Of a stretch of DNA of 43,025 bases, positions 21,380 through 30,122 are shown one piece after another. Within the stretch, counting starts at the first letter, position 1. The number at the start of each line of letters is the position of its first letter. The position numbers were made by a program, and so were the translations under genes. Source of the stretch: a virus. Where the stretch lies: positions 1-43,025 of IMG/VR virus record IMGVR_UViG_3300002138_000051, one strand, 5' to 3'. Under the pieces are notes generated by a model, which saw only the letters and a list, made by a program, of their open reading frames with translations, had not been told where the DNA came from and made no database searches.

Positions 21380-23362
21380 TTAAGCATCTGTTGTACGAAT
21401 AACACCAACAGAACCTCCTGTAGAAGTTAACTGAGCAGTTGCTGATTCAAATTGTTTAATAGGTGTACCTCCTCCATCTCTAACTAGAACATATAAGTCT
21501 CTTGTTGAAGAGAAAATTGTTGTGAATGATTCTGTAGTTGAGCCCGCAAGTTTGTCAATGTAACCTATGAAGGCTTCATTACCTGTAGTAGCATTCTCAA
21601 CAGAGAAATTCACAGTAGGAGAAATTGTGTATGTAGAACCTGTATATGAAGTGTATGCACAATATACATATCTACCAACATCATTTAGCACTCTTATAAC
21701 TCCTGTTGTAGGAGTATCTGAAGGAATAGCTGTAGTCATTACAATTGAAGATACTGCTGCTCCACTAAGAGTTCCGTTTATAGTATCTTGTCCTGTGAAT
21801 AATACTGAACCTGTTCTTGGACCAACTAGTACTCTATCCTCCCCTGAAACTACTCCTGTTACAGAGAAAGTTACGTTGTTCGGCGGTTGTTGGTTGGCAT
21901 TTAGTAAGTCAGTTAATAATTCGTTGGCTGTTAAATCACCCGGGTCAAAACCAACACCAAATGCTCCAATGTAAGAACCTGTAAAGGAACCTGTGAATTG
22001 CTTAGATACAGTTCTAGAAGTTGCAGAGCCATTTACTAATGCAGTTGCCCCTGAAGTAACTCCTCTTAAAGGCAAGTTATCTACTGGTGCTGAACCTGTT
22101 AATAATTGAATCCATAAAGTATCTGTAGTATCATCTGCTAATATTATACCAGTTCCTCCTGCTTTATTGTTATCTAGTGTTGCTCCTCCACCTGTATTAA
22201 CAGCTGCTGTAGTACCTGTAGCGCCAGTTGTTATATTATATTCTGTTACAACATCTGTATCTAATAAAGTAATACTAGTAGATTCTAATGCTACAATAAG
22301 CTCATCTACTCCGTCATCATATAAAACCCTTCCAGCTGCTCCTAGTGATCCTATAGTTACATAGTTACCAGGAGTGAAAGGACCAGATACTAAGGTATCA
22401 TAGAAAAATTTGGTTCCCCAAACTAAAGTTTCTCTTTCGTTGAAACTACCTGATAAATTATCATAGTCAAATTGGTGAGTTATTCCTAAGAATAAGTAAC
22501 CTGCTAAACTGTCAATAGTTTTAGTGGATGCCTGGTAAGAAAGTTCTTTTGAGTATTCCCAAAGTGCTTTTAGATTTTTAGCCCCAAATGTCCATTGAGA
22601 GTAGTAAGGTTGTAATCCATTACCGTTATTTAAGTTTATTGTTTGATATCCACCTGTAGGAGCATTTGCTGTTCCCCCTGAGTTTAATATATCTGCGTAA
22701 GCTGAAATAGTAGCTACTGCTGTGTTATTTTGAACGTCATTAGTAGTTGATAGGGCTGCTACCGATACACCATCTCCAAGAGTAGTGTTGAAGAAGTCAA
22801 AGTTATCTCCACCTCCTGAGTCCATGTGACGAGCTTGCACTCTAATCTTTTGTCCATCTATATCAGCTCCATTTGTTCTTGATTTAACACATAATTGCAT
22901 CAGAATACCTGAAGCTGCATCTCCATTATAACCTCCACTTGCTTGAGTTCCCCAATAAGGAGCAGAAGGAGTAGTTGTAAATTGATACAAATCATTATCC
23001 TGAATAATCATTAATTGAGTTGCTGTATCATTCACAGCTCCCAACACCTGTAGTCCTGAATATACCTCGTCTCCACCTTTTTGAGTGATTGACCCACCCC
23101 AGAAGTACTCTGCGGCATCATCATCAATATTAAAGGTAGGTCCACTAATTCCAGAATAATCCAAAAGAGTTATAATCTGGTCAGTTGACCTTGTTGATGG
23201 ATTTTTAGTTACTATATCCACGTAATCTGTGCTGACTGATTGTTGGTCATCAGCTAAGTCTTGCAGCCACCTGTGCAGTTCTAAAACTGTATAAGTGTCT
23301 GTTCCAGAAGTATGCCTAATGTCCCCATTAGTGGCTACTGTAAAATCGGTTCCTATTGCCAT
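21380..23362 (-). CDS. Virion structural protein, 660 residues
   Basis: It begins M-A-I-G-T-D-F-T-V-A-T-N-G-D-I-R-H and is followed by L-H-R-W-L-Q-D-L-A-D. Many beta strands carry Gly-Ala-Thr turns. The opening is familiar from large structural proteins of tailed phages. The C-terminus (L-Y-V-L-V-R-D-G-G-G-T-P-I-K) resembles a small Ig-like cap. It lies between the lysis genes and the 846-residue fibre, so it is likely a tail, baseplate or fibre-stem protein. I cannot assign the exact part. Confidence 0.78.
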   Translation of the reverse strand: MAIGTDFTVATNGDIRHTSGTDTYTVLELHRWLQDLADDQQSVSTDYVDIVTKNPSTRSTDQIITLLDYSGISGPTFNIDDDAAEYFWGGSITQKGGDEVYSGLQVLGAVNDTATQLMIIQDNDLYQFTTTPSAPYWGTQASGGYNGDAASGILMQLCVKSRTNGADIDGQKIRVQARHMDSGGGDNFDFFNTTLGDGVSVAALSTTNDVQNNTAVATISAYADILNSGGTANAPTGGYQTINLNNGNGLQPYYSQWTFGAKNLKALWEYSKELSYQASTKTIDSLAGYLFLGITHQFDYDNLSGSFNERETLVWGTKFFYDTLVSGPFTPGNYVTIGSLGAAGRVLYDDGVDELIVALESTSITLLDTDVVTEYNITTGATGTTAAVNTGGGATLDNNKAGGTGIILADDTTDTLWIQLLTGSAPVDNLPLRGVTSGATALVNGSATSRTVSKQFTGSFTGSYIGAFGVGFDPGDLTANELLTDLLNANQQPPNNVTFSVTGVVSGEDRVLVGPRTGSVLFTGQDTINGTLSGAAVSSIVMTTAIPSDTPTTGVIRVLNDVGRYVYCAYTSYTGSTYTISPTVNFSVENATTGNEAFIGYIDKLAGSTTESFTTIFSSTRDLYVLVRDGGGTPIKQFESATAQLTSTGGSVGVIRTTDA

Positions 23363-23380
23363 TGTTTATGTTTTATTTGT

Positions 23381-23806
23381 TTATGTTATTTCTATTGCTG
23401 TTAAATTATTACTACCGTCATATGTAAATGTTTTACTATACATAAAACTATCCGATATTCTTTCTACCTCTAATAATGTTAAATTGTCTCCAGTATATGT
23501 AAAATCTACTTGAAATAATTTTACTGTCATGGCATTATCAGTATATATATTTATTTGTGATAAAGAATCTCCTGAATAAGAAAAAGCTTTATATCCTGTT
23601 AGTTGACTAAGTTTAAGATGCAATCTTATATCATCTACTGCTGCGGCTCCTCCTGCTGCTTTAAACGTCCCGTCATCCGCTAAAAACAAAGTACCTGATC
23701 CTGTACCACCTGTACCTAAATCTTCAGCAGTAATGTTACCCCATTCAGCTGAAGGTTGAATCTGATACTTTGGAGCTATATAAGGTAATTTAAAAAATAA
23801 ACTCAT
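23381..23806 (-). CDS. Tail-associated structural protein, 141 residues (hypothetical)
   Basis: The start W-G-N-I-T-A-E-D-L-G-T-G-G-T-G-S-G resembles linker sequences of phage tail-fibre tips. The second half is repeated Y-S-G-D-S-L-S-Q-I-N and Y-D-G-S-N-N-L-T-A-I strands of RHS/YD-like character. Its ATG overlaps the stop of the spanin-like gene. No catalytic motif is present. Confidence 0.7.
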   Translation of the reverse strand: MSLFFKLPYIAPKYQIQPSAEWGNITAEDLGTGGTGSGTLFLADDGTFKAAGGAAAVDDIRLHLKLSQLTGYKAFSYSGDSLSQINIYTDNAMTVKLFQVDFTYTGDNLTLLEVERISDSFMYSKTFTYDGSNNLTAIEIT

Positions 23807-24435
23807 TATAATTTAATTGAAAAAGGATAATATAAAATAGAAAATCCAAAAGAGGCTCTATTTACAAATGGAGTATATTGAAAAGAAGGGCCAATGATTA
23901 GTTTCGGTTGTTTAACTTTCACTTCTCTTGATATTATTGCAGTAGTCTTAAACATCGGGTTACTGTTTTTTACATCAACAAAATACTTCTTTCTTCCTAA
24001 AAACCAAGTACGTTTCCAATAATCTACAATTTGGATTGTATCTTTTATTTGTATAAAAAGTGTATCGTTCTTTAATGACAGATATATAAAACTATCTCTA
24101 TATTGATATGAAGTGTCGAGAATTATTTTTGCTTCTGCGTTATTTACAATACGACTATATGATCTGATTTGTTTTTCTTTTAATTCTAGTTGATTAGATA
24201 ACGATTTAATATCATCTTGAAGATATTCCTTTTCTGTGATTATTTTCGAAGCAACAGCATGTTCATTGCCGTACTTGTCTTTATAATGGGTTACTGAATC
24301 ACTTAAGTTAGAAATAAGCTCTTTCTGGATTTTAATAGATTTTAACCTTGCTTGCGAAGTGCAAGTTTCGGTTAACACTACCCAGAAAATAAAAATTCCA
24401 AGTATGGTATATATGAATGCTTTTTCGTGTTTCAT
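23806..24435 (-). CDS. Spanin-like lysis protein with an N-terminal membrane anchor and coiled coil
   Basis: This 209-residue protein has a membrane segment at about 8-23 (Y-T-I-L-G-I-F-I-F-W-V-V-L). A long coiled coil follows (about 28-105), then a beta-rich C-terminal part with I-I-G-P-S-F-Q-Y-T-P-F-V and a hydrophobic last strand. An inner-membrane anchor plus a periplasmic coiled coil is the layout of i-spanins, which link the two membranes in the last lysis step. The C-terminal strands could sit in the outer membrane, making it a one-protein spanin. Its position next to amidase and holin supports this. No lipobox-bearing partner was found. Confidence 0.68.
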   Translation of the reverse strand: MKHEKAFIYTILGIFIFWVVLTETCTSQARLKSIKIQKELISNLSDSVTHYKDKYGNEHAVASKIITEKEYLQDDIKSLSNQLELKEKQIRSYSRIVNNAEAKIILDTSYQYRDSFIYLSLKNDTLFIQIKDTIQIVDYWKRTWFLGRKKYFVDVKNSNPMFKTTAIISREVKVKQPKLIIGPSFQYTPFVNRASFGFSILYYPFSIKL

Positions 24436-24437
24436 AG

Positions 24438-24983
24438 TTAAATTTTAGATTTAATTAGTTCAGCTATTTTACTTGCTAACTCTAATTTATTTTTTTCAAA
24501 GTTTTCCATATCTTTCTTATTGGTAAGAAAACACACTTCTATTAATATATTTTCTGCTACGGGACGCATCCAACCGAGACTCTTTCTAGGGGTTTTATCT
24601 TCAGTTTTTATACCTCTACTTTTGAATCCATAAGAAGCAAAAATATTTAAAAGCTCCTGAGCAAAATTTTGTTCAAATGTAGAATATATCTTAGGGATTA
24701 TAACTTCCGTTCCTTGTGCTGTCGGAGACGCTGCGTTCCAATGTATATCTAGTAATATATCATCTTTCTCAAATCTTCCTTTAATCCAAGATAAAGTTGC
24801 TTTTAAAGCATTGGGGTTTGGATCCATCACTGGACAAACTTCAATTCTACTCAATGCCAGTGCAATTTCTTCTCTGAAATCAATAGCAAGGTCTCTTTCA
24901 ATATACTTTCCAGATACTGCTCCAGGATCTGATCCACCGTGCCCAGCTGATAATATAATTTTACGCTTCATTTTCTTCATCAT
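24438..24983 (-). CDS. N-acetylmuramoyl-L-alanine amidase (Amidase_3), endolysin
   Basis: This 181-residue protein has S-A-G-H-G-G-S-D-P-G-A (12-22) with His15, Glu29, D-I-H-W-N-A (79-84) with His81, and I-E-V-C-F-L-T-N with Glu149. These are the zinc ligands and catalytic Glu of Amidase_3, which cuts the bond between muramic acid and the stem peptide. There is no signal peptide or separate wall-binding domain, as expected for a holin-dependent endolysin of a Gram-negative host. The start overlaps the holin stop. ATG at 24983, 24980 or 24971 could be used. Confidence 0.93.
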   Translation of the reverse strand: MMKKMKRKIILSAGHGGSDPGAVSGKYIERDLAIDFREEIALALSRIEVCPVMDPNPNALKATLSWIKGRFEKDDILLDIHWNAASPTAQGTEVIIPKIYSTFEQNFAQELLNIFASYGFKSRGIKTEDKTPRKSLGWMRPVAENILIEVCFLTNKKDMENFEKNKLELASKIAELIKSKI

Positions 24984-25461
24984 TTTTAGGGTATGATTTT
25001 TTAATCATTACTTCAGCAAATTTTCTAAGCCAATCTAACAAGTATCTAAGCATTATACTTATAGCATCATACTCTTTTGTTTTAATTCCTGTCCATAAAG
25101 TATACGCATGTGCTACCATTGAATATAATTCGTATACTAACATCAAAGACATAGCTACATTTACAAATACTAACGACTCAACGTTAAATCCTAATTTAAA
25201 TATAGCTCCTACAGCACCTACTAATAATAATCCTAATACTTTACCTAATAAACCTCTCCATCCAATACGAGAAGTTGGTTTAATTTTAAGTTTCTTTGCT
25301 TTCCATATACCCAATACTGTATCTAATAGCATTGCTATAGATAATGCTCCTAATAAACTACTTGTTAATTCTAAGTAGTTTAATGTAGCAAAGTAAGCAG
25401 TGGTTATATAGTAACCTAATACTTTGATTATTCCTTCAGCACTCCAGTCAGCTTTATTCAT
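24961..25461 (-). CDS. Phage holin
   Basis: The protein has 166 residues with three hydrophobic segments (about 34-54, 71-90 and 96-116). D-T-V-L-G-I-W-K-A-K-K lies after the first, a pattern typical of the phage holin_4 family. A charged C-terminal tail (N-D-E-E-N-E-A) is usual. Holins open the inner membrane to let the endolysin reach the wall. It is immediately upstream of the amidase, with a 23-base overlap. Confidence 0.9.
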   Translation of the reverse strand: MNKADWSAEGIIKVLGYYITTAYFATLNYLELTSSLLGALSIAMLLDTVLGIWKAKKLKIKPTSRIGWRGLLGKVLGLLLVGAVGAIFKLGFNVESLVFVNVAMSLMLVYELYSMVAHAYTLWTGIKTKEYDAISIMLRYLLDWLRKFAEVMIKKSYPKNDEENEA

Positions 25462-25463
25462 TT

Positions 25464-25640
25464 TTATTTTTTTGATGTTTTTGGTGTATCGGCTTCTTGT
25501 TTAGGATCAACTACAATAGAAGGATCGATTATTTTAAGAGCTTCTAAAATATTTGCAAAGTCTTGTAATCCGAATGCTCCTTTTCTAGCTGCTAAGTCTA
25601 AAGCTAATTTAATTGTTTCTAATGCTTGTTCGTTTGTCAT
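25464..25640 (-). CDS. Small helical protein, 58 residues (hypothetical)
   Basis: ATG 25640 to TAA 25466-25464. Two amphipathic helices (Q-A-L-E-T-I-K-L-A-L-D-L-A and Q-D-F-A-N-I-L-E-A-L-K) are followed by a Lys/Pro/Thr-rich tail. It fills the gap between the large adhesin and the holin exactly, which supports it as real. It may be a lysis regulator or fibre accessory; there is no direct evidence. Confidence 0.7.
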   Translation of the reverse strand: MTNEQALETIKLALDLAARKGAFGLQDFANILEALKIIDPSIVVDPKQEADTPKTSKK

Positions 25641-25657
25641 ATGGTTTTTTATTTAAT

Positions 25658-28600
25658 TTATTTACGTTTTCCAAAGAATGAAAATATAAAGTATTGGTTG
25701 TTTCTAACTGTAGAACTTCCAACATAAGTTATATTAGCATTCGGTTTATTTATTAATATGTTCTTAGTTAATGCATTTAATGTGGTACTTTGATCGTAGG
25801 TTATATCAGCATCTGATTTAGTTAAAACTACTTCTTTTGCTATACAATCTAATGTATATGATACTATACTTTCTTCAACTGTGAATGTTGCATTAGGTTT
25901 ACCTATTACAATATTTGTATTTATTGCATCTAATGTATAATCAGCATCAATTATTGTAGATTGTTCTTGTATTGTATCCAATCCTGATACTTGCCATTCA
26001 TGTACACCCGAATGGTCAAATTCATCATTATGATATATATAGTAATCATCACCATATTTTGTACCTGCAATAGAATATGCGTTACCTGCGCATCCCGCTG
26101 CAGCTTGATTGAAATATCTATTGTTACCAGCATCTATAAAAATACTTGTTCCAAATTGACCAATCATCAATCCGCTATCATGGAAATGATCCCATTTATT
26201 TGTTTGAGAGTTTCTCCAAAATTCACCATGATAGTTTTTAAATATACTATTTTCAACAGTAAAGACATTAGGAATTTGATTTCCTCCTGACGCATTGTTA
26301 CCAATTTCATATTTACCATTTTCAGGATACGACCCCCAGTTATTTACTTCTGTAGAAGCTGCTGTTTGCCAAGCGTAACTCGTATCTGTAGTTCTAACAC
26401 CTCCTAAGTGATATCCTTGATTTGCAGGAACTGTAGCATATGCTATCATTTTACCATTTGTTGTAATACAAGGAGTTGCTGTATTTTTATAACTTGGATT
26501 TGTTGCAGTTACCGTTGGCAGTTTTACGTAATTTGTAGCAGCTGCCCAGACTGGGTCATCTCCGCTAAATCCTGTTAATACTCTTCTTTTCCAATAATCA
26601 TTTGTACCAATTGTATCTGTGTCAGCAGTTAGATAAATTATATCTCCATTTGATAGTATTGTATGTCTTGCAAATTCTGGTAATCTAATTCCTGTAAATC
26701 TTAAAGTTCCTCCTGATACAAGTTCTACATACTCTGGAGATCTTGCGCCGCCTACAGGATTTCTCCAATTTAAAGTGCCGTATGTTTTACCATTTGATAG
26801 AGTTATACAAGTTTTAAATACTGTAGTATCTAAATCATTAGTTGGTGAAATATATTCGGTAGGTGCGTTACCTCCCCAGTTAGCTACAAACGTCCATCCT
26901 GTTGTCCCACTTAAAGATGCATTCCTATCTCTACTAAATTCTAAAAAACCTGCAAAAATTCTTTCATTATTATTTATATCCATAGATATAGTATAATTCA
27001 TAGGAATGAATTGCAAAGTATCTTGTAGCACTCTTGAAGAATTGAATTTTAAAACTCTCCAATTACCACCATCTCCTACATAGAATGTACCATCTGAGTT
27101 GAAGGTAATAAAAGGGTTAGATATAGATTCATTTCTAAAATCTTGCTCAAACATGAATTTATCATCAGCCTTAGCTGCAACTGATTGGTATCCACCAGCT
27201 TGTCCAAGAGTCCAAACTGAAGCTCCTGATGTAGTATCATAAGCTTTTATTTGTTGAGACGATCCTCCGTCTATAACTGCTATAGTAGAACCGTCCCAAG
27301 ATATACCCATTGTTAAGGCATTTGTAAATCCTGATAAAGTTAATACTACAGAAGATATTGTACCATCTCCGTTTATTGTATATTTTTTAACCGTTCCTCC
27401 AGATAAAACCCAAAGGTTATCTGATCTATCTATTTTAATAACTTCTGGTGCAGTAAAAGCAATATCTCTTACAAATGCAGCAGTTGTTTTATTCATTACT
27501 CTTAATATATCTACTTCGTTTTTAGAAATAAATAAATAATTTCCTGATTTCATTACTGCAACACCATAAGGTCTTTGAGTAGAGTCAGAAGTAGTTCCGT
27601 CATAAGACTTACTATAAGTTCGTCCTGTTATCATAGGAAGAGAAACTCCCGATGAAGGTAAATACTCTGTATCATCAACAACTTTAGTTGCAAATACTCC
27701 ATTTCTTGCGGTATCCCAAGTATCTATTCCACCCCAGTAAACATATGTATCATCCGTATCCACATATCTTACCTCCATGTCTAAACTTCTAGAAGTTGGA
27801 TATAAGATATCTGTTTTAGAATGCATTGATACTGCTAGATTCAATTTAATGTTTTCAGGAAGACCTTCTTCAAATCCCATTGGGCAATAAGCATTGTTAC
27901 CACTTATACACATTTCTTGAATACCTCTAGCTCCACGAACTACAGTACTTCCAGTTTGTTGATCTGAAGTATTGCCTAATACCCCATTCCAAGAATAAAT
28001 AACATTATTTGATATTAGTTTTATTTCATAAGGGCCCCCTGCTGAAGTTTTTAATACTCCATCGTCTGAATATCTATCCCATACTTCTGTATGAGCTCCT
28101 GATGATAGATAAACATTATTCCAAAGCGTTCTTATTAAATCTCCTGTGGATGCTTTGTATACTCCGGCACTTGTTACAGAGCTTTCAGATAGAGTAAAAT
28201 TAAATGTAGGATTTGCTCCTACAGGTGCTTCAACTAATTCTACCATTCTAGTTCTCCAATCAGCTATTGCTTGCGGTATAGAATAATCAACATTTGTAGA
28301 AGACCAAGATGTTACACCTGTTCCTGTATCTACTGCATGTATTTTTAAACTACCACCTTGTAGAGCGTTTCTTAATTTGGTAGATCCTGGGCAACCGTTT
28401 TCTAACAAAAATCCATCAGGTTTACCTGCTGATAAAAATCCAACCACCCAAGATTTTCCGCCTGTATCTGATAAAGATAATGCAGGGTAATTAATTAAAT
28501 TACCGTTTCCTCCATTTGATGAAGTAGATCCTACAGTACATCCTTCATATACTTCTAAAACTATACTACTAGCACCTGTAAAAGTACCAGACGTTTCAGA

Positions 28601-28804
28601 TGTTGAAGCTGCTATTTTATAACAAGTTAATTCTGCATTTGATGCATTTGTCCCTGTACCAATAAGAGTGTATCCAGCAGGTAAAGTTGGGGGTGTAGCA
28701 CTTCCGTCTGCATAAGCATGCGCAAGGATAACATTTCCTATTCTATGCTTAGGCACCGTACCTGAAGTACTTGTGCTATATGAACTTCCTCTAAACTGAA
28801 TCAT
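25658..28804 (-). CDS. Large receptor-binding adhesin with propeller-like and FlgD-like regions
   Basis: This 1048-residue protein opens with an N-terminal domain (about 1-150) with P-A-G-Y-T-L-I-G-T-G that resembles the start of the 846-residue fibre. Residues about 205-270 contain G-V-Y-K-A-S-T-G-D-L-I-R-T-L and E-V-W-D-R-Y-S-D-D-G, the FlgD Ig-like motif. A long middle region has repeated N-x-x-W-V, F-x-x-D-G-T-F-Y-V-G-D-G-G-N-W-R-V and similar NHL/propeller-type strands. The last 90 residues hold three short repeats. It is probably the main host-recognition protein. Confidence 0.82.
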   Translation of the reverse strand: MIQFRGSSYSTSTSGTVPKHRIGNVILAHAYADGSATPPTLPAGYTLIGTGTNASNAELTCYKIAASTSETSGTFTGASSIVLEVYEGCTVGSTSSNGGNGNLINYPALSLSDTGGKSWVVGFLSAGKPDGFLLENGCPGSTKLRNALQGGSLKIHAVDTGTGVTSWSSTNVDYSIPQAIADWRTRMVELVEAPVGANPTFNFTLSESSVTSAGVYKASTGDLIRTLWNNVYLSSGAHTEVWDRYSDDGVLKTSAGGPYEIKLISNNVIYSWNGVLGNTSDQQTGSTVVRGARGIQEMCISGNNAYCPMGFEEGLPENIKLNLAVSMHSKTDILYPTSRSLDMEVRYVDTDDTYVYWGGIDTWDTARNGVFATKVVDDTEYLPSSGVSLPMITGRTYSKSYDGTTSDSTQRPYGVAVMKSGNYLFISKNEVDILRVMNKTTAAFVRDIAFTAPEVIKIDRSDNLWVLSGGTVKKYTINGDGTISSVVLTLSGFTNALTMGISWDGSTIAVIDGGSSQQIKAYDTTSGASVWTLGQAGGYQSVAAKADDKFMFEQDFRNESISNPFITFNSDGTFYVGDGGNWRVLKFNSSRVLQDTLQFIPMNYTISMDINNNERIFAGFLEFSRDRNASLSGTTGWTFVANWGGNAPTEYISPTNDLDTTVFKTCITLSNGKTYGTLNWRNPVGGARSPEYVELVSGGTLRFTGIRLPEFARHTILSNGDIIYLTADTDTIGTNDYWKRRVLTGFSGDDPVWAAATNYVKLPTVTATNPSYKNTATPCITTNGKMIAYATVPANQGYHLGGVRTTDTSYAWQTAASTEVNNWGSYPENGKYEIGNNASGGNQIPNVFTVENSIFKNYHGEFWRNSQTNKWDHFHDSGLMIGQFGTSIFIDAGNNRYFNQAAAGCAGNAYSIAGTKYGDDYYIYHNDEFDHSGVHEWQVSGLDTIQEQSTIIDADYTLDAINTNIVIGKPNATFTVEESIVSYTLDCIAKEVVLTKSDADITYDQSTTLNALTKNILINKPNANITYVGSSTVRNNQYFIFSFFGKRK
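25724..25936 (-). repeat. Three degenerate repeats at the C-terminus of the large adhesin
   Basis: Units of about 26 residues begin T-L-D-A-I-N-T-N-I-V, T-L-D-C-I-A-K-E-V-V and L-N-A-L-T-K-N-I-L. Each contains K-P/S-N/D-A-x-x-T. The DNA has diverged, so selection seems to act at protein level. Confidence 0.75.
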
Positions 28805-28807
28805 TTA

Positions 28808-29221
28808 TTAGTAGTATAAAAAGCCTAAACTGTTATCTAAGTTAATTACTAATTTTTGAGTATCTGCTAATGTAATACTTGAGCCTATATCATACCACCC
28901 AATTAAAGGACTTCCTGCTGCGGTTGAGTCATATACAGTTACATATCTAAATGCTCCTACTGATCCACCGGTAGCTGTAATTTCTAAATCTGCTACAATG
29001 ATATGAGTAGTTCCAGATGTTTGTACTGCTGAAGTTGTTGTAAGGTTTCTAGTAGATGCATATGTATAATCTGCCTCTGTAAGATTTGCTAATACTGTAT
29101 TAGTAGCTATTGGTGCTGCACTTGTTAACGCTACTTTTAATTGAGCTGTTTGTAAGTTATGTACACCTTTAGTTATATTTTCTGTATAACAATTGAATAA
29201 ATTTAATGCTGCTGTTGCCAT
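28808..29221 (-). CDS. Small virion structural protein, 137 residues
   Basis: It begins M-A-T-A-A-L-N-L-F-N-C-Y and continues with L-K-V-A-L-T-S-A-A-P, Y-T-Y-A-S-T-R-N-L, then I-V-A-D-L-E-I-T-A-T-G-G-S-V-G-A-F. The order is that of small beta-rich tail-tip or decoration proteins often found next to adhesins in phages. No catalytic motif is present. It lies directly upstream of the adhesin, so it may link the fibre to the tail. Confidence 0.75.
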   Translation of the reverse strand: MATAALNLFNCYTENITKGVHNLQTAQLKVALTSAAPIATNTVLANLTEADYTYASTRNLTTTSAVQTSGTTHIIVADLEITATGGSVGAFRYVTVYDSTAAGSPLIGWYDIGSSITLADTQKLVINLDNSLGFLYY

Positions 29222-29224
29222 GTT

Positions 29225-29413
29225 TTATTGTGGTTGAATTGTTGTTATTTTTGTTGCGTCTTCTGGAACTTGGAATACCATAGTTTCAGGTTTATTAGTA
29301 GAAACTATACTATATTGTGAATATGAATTATTCTTTACGAATGATTGTAATTCATAAAATGTAGCTTGTTCTACTTTAATTTCTTTTTTTTCTGTATCTA
29401 CTGTTAATATCAT
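29225..29413 (-). CDS. Hypothetical protein, 62 residues
   Basis: A small protein with V-D-T-E-K-K-E-I-K-V and Y-E-L-Q-S-F-V (about 20-26), beta then helix. No family is recognised. ATG 29413 overlaps the TGA of the upstream gene by four bases, so translation is probably coupled. Confidence 0.7.
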   Translation of the reverse strand: MILTVDTEKKEIKVEQATFYELQSFVKNNSYSQYSIVSTNKPETMVFQVPEDATKITTIQPQ

Positions 29414-29943
29414 ATTTTTGTAGATTGAGTTATTGCGTTTGCCATTAATGCAAATAGGTCTACTGGTTGAGATTTAGCTATTAGCCTATATGCTTCAAAT
29501 TCAGGTAGATACCCAACTCCTGCGGGAAGACCTGTAGGATTGTTACTTGCGTGGTATGCTCCTAAATTTGTTATAGTTTCACAATCTGCTGGTAGTAAAT
29601 AATCTACACCTTCTGTTAATCCGCTAATGTCAGTTACTTGTAAAGTACTTAAGCTGATATATGAATTGTTTGTAGCTAAGATAGGGATCTCAACTGGAAA
29701 TATGTTTTTGATACCTGAATCAACATATCCGTTTAAAGGGTTTCCATTAGCGTCAAGTACATAGAGTACTATAGAAATGTCAACAACCTGAGCTTCAGCT
29801 AATATGTTAAGATTTTTAACAATAGCTGCTCTATTTAATCCTGTTGTAGGATCGGCTGTTATTGTTGGTGATTCTATTACTTGAAAGTAATTTTTTTGAT
29901 TGGCTAACTCTTGTGCTGTAGTTAGTTGTAATAAGTTTTTCAT
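29410..29943 (-). CDS. Hypothetical structural protein, 177 residues
   Basis: An acidic, mostly beta protein with L-Y-V-L-D-A-N-G-N-P-L-N-G-Y-V (about 61-75), similar to Ig-like strands, and a helical C-terminus. Its position among fibre genes and its overlaps on both sides suggest a tail component. I cannot identify it further. Confidence 0.7.
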   Translation of the reverse strand: MKNLLQLTTAQELANQKNYFQVIESPTITADPTTGLNRAAIVKNLNILAEAQVVDISIVLYVLDANGNPLNGYVDSGIKNIFPVEIPILATNNSYISLSTLQVTDISGLTEGVDYLLPADCETITNLGAYHASNNPTGLPAGVGYLPEFEAYRLIAKSQPVDLFALMANAITQSTKI

Positions 29944-30122
29944 TTGCAGTCTTTATGTATATTTAAAAATTCTTGTAATCTGTCTTGGAATCTATCAAAA
30001 TCCCATATCGTTATCGTTGCGTTTATTGATTCGTTACAGGTTTTACATTTTACTATATTAGTATTACCCGGAACTTCAACAAATTCACAATTATAATCTT
30101 CTAGTTGGTTTATATGTATCAT
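29940..30122 (-). CDS. Small putative zinc-binding protein, 60 residues
   Basis: C-K-T-C (residues 26-29), with an H-K-D-C near the end, could form a zinc site with Cys12 or the terminal Cys. The second half is helical (F-D-R-F-Q-D-R-L-Q-E-F-L). It overlaps its neighbours at both ends by four bases. Confidence 0.65.
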   Translation of the reverse strand: MIHINQLEDYNCEFVEVPGNTNIVKCKTCNESINATITIWDFDRFQDRLQEFLNIHKDCK

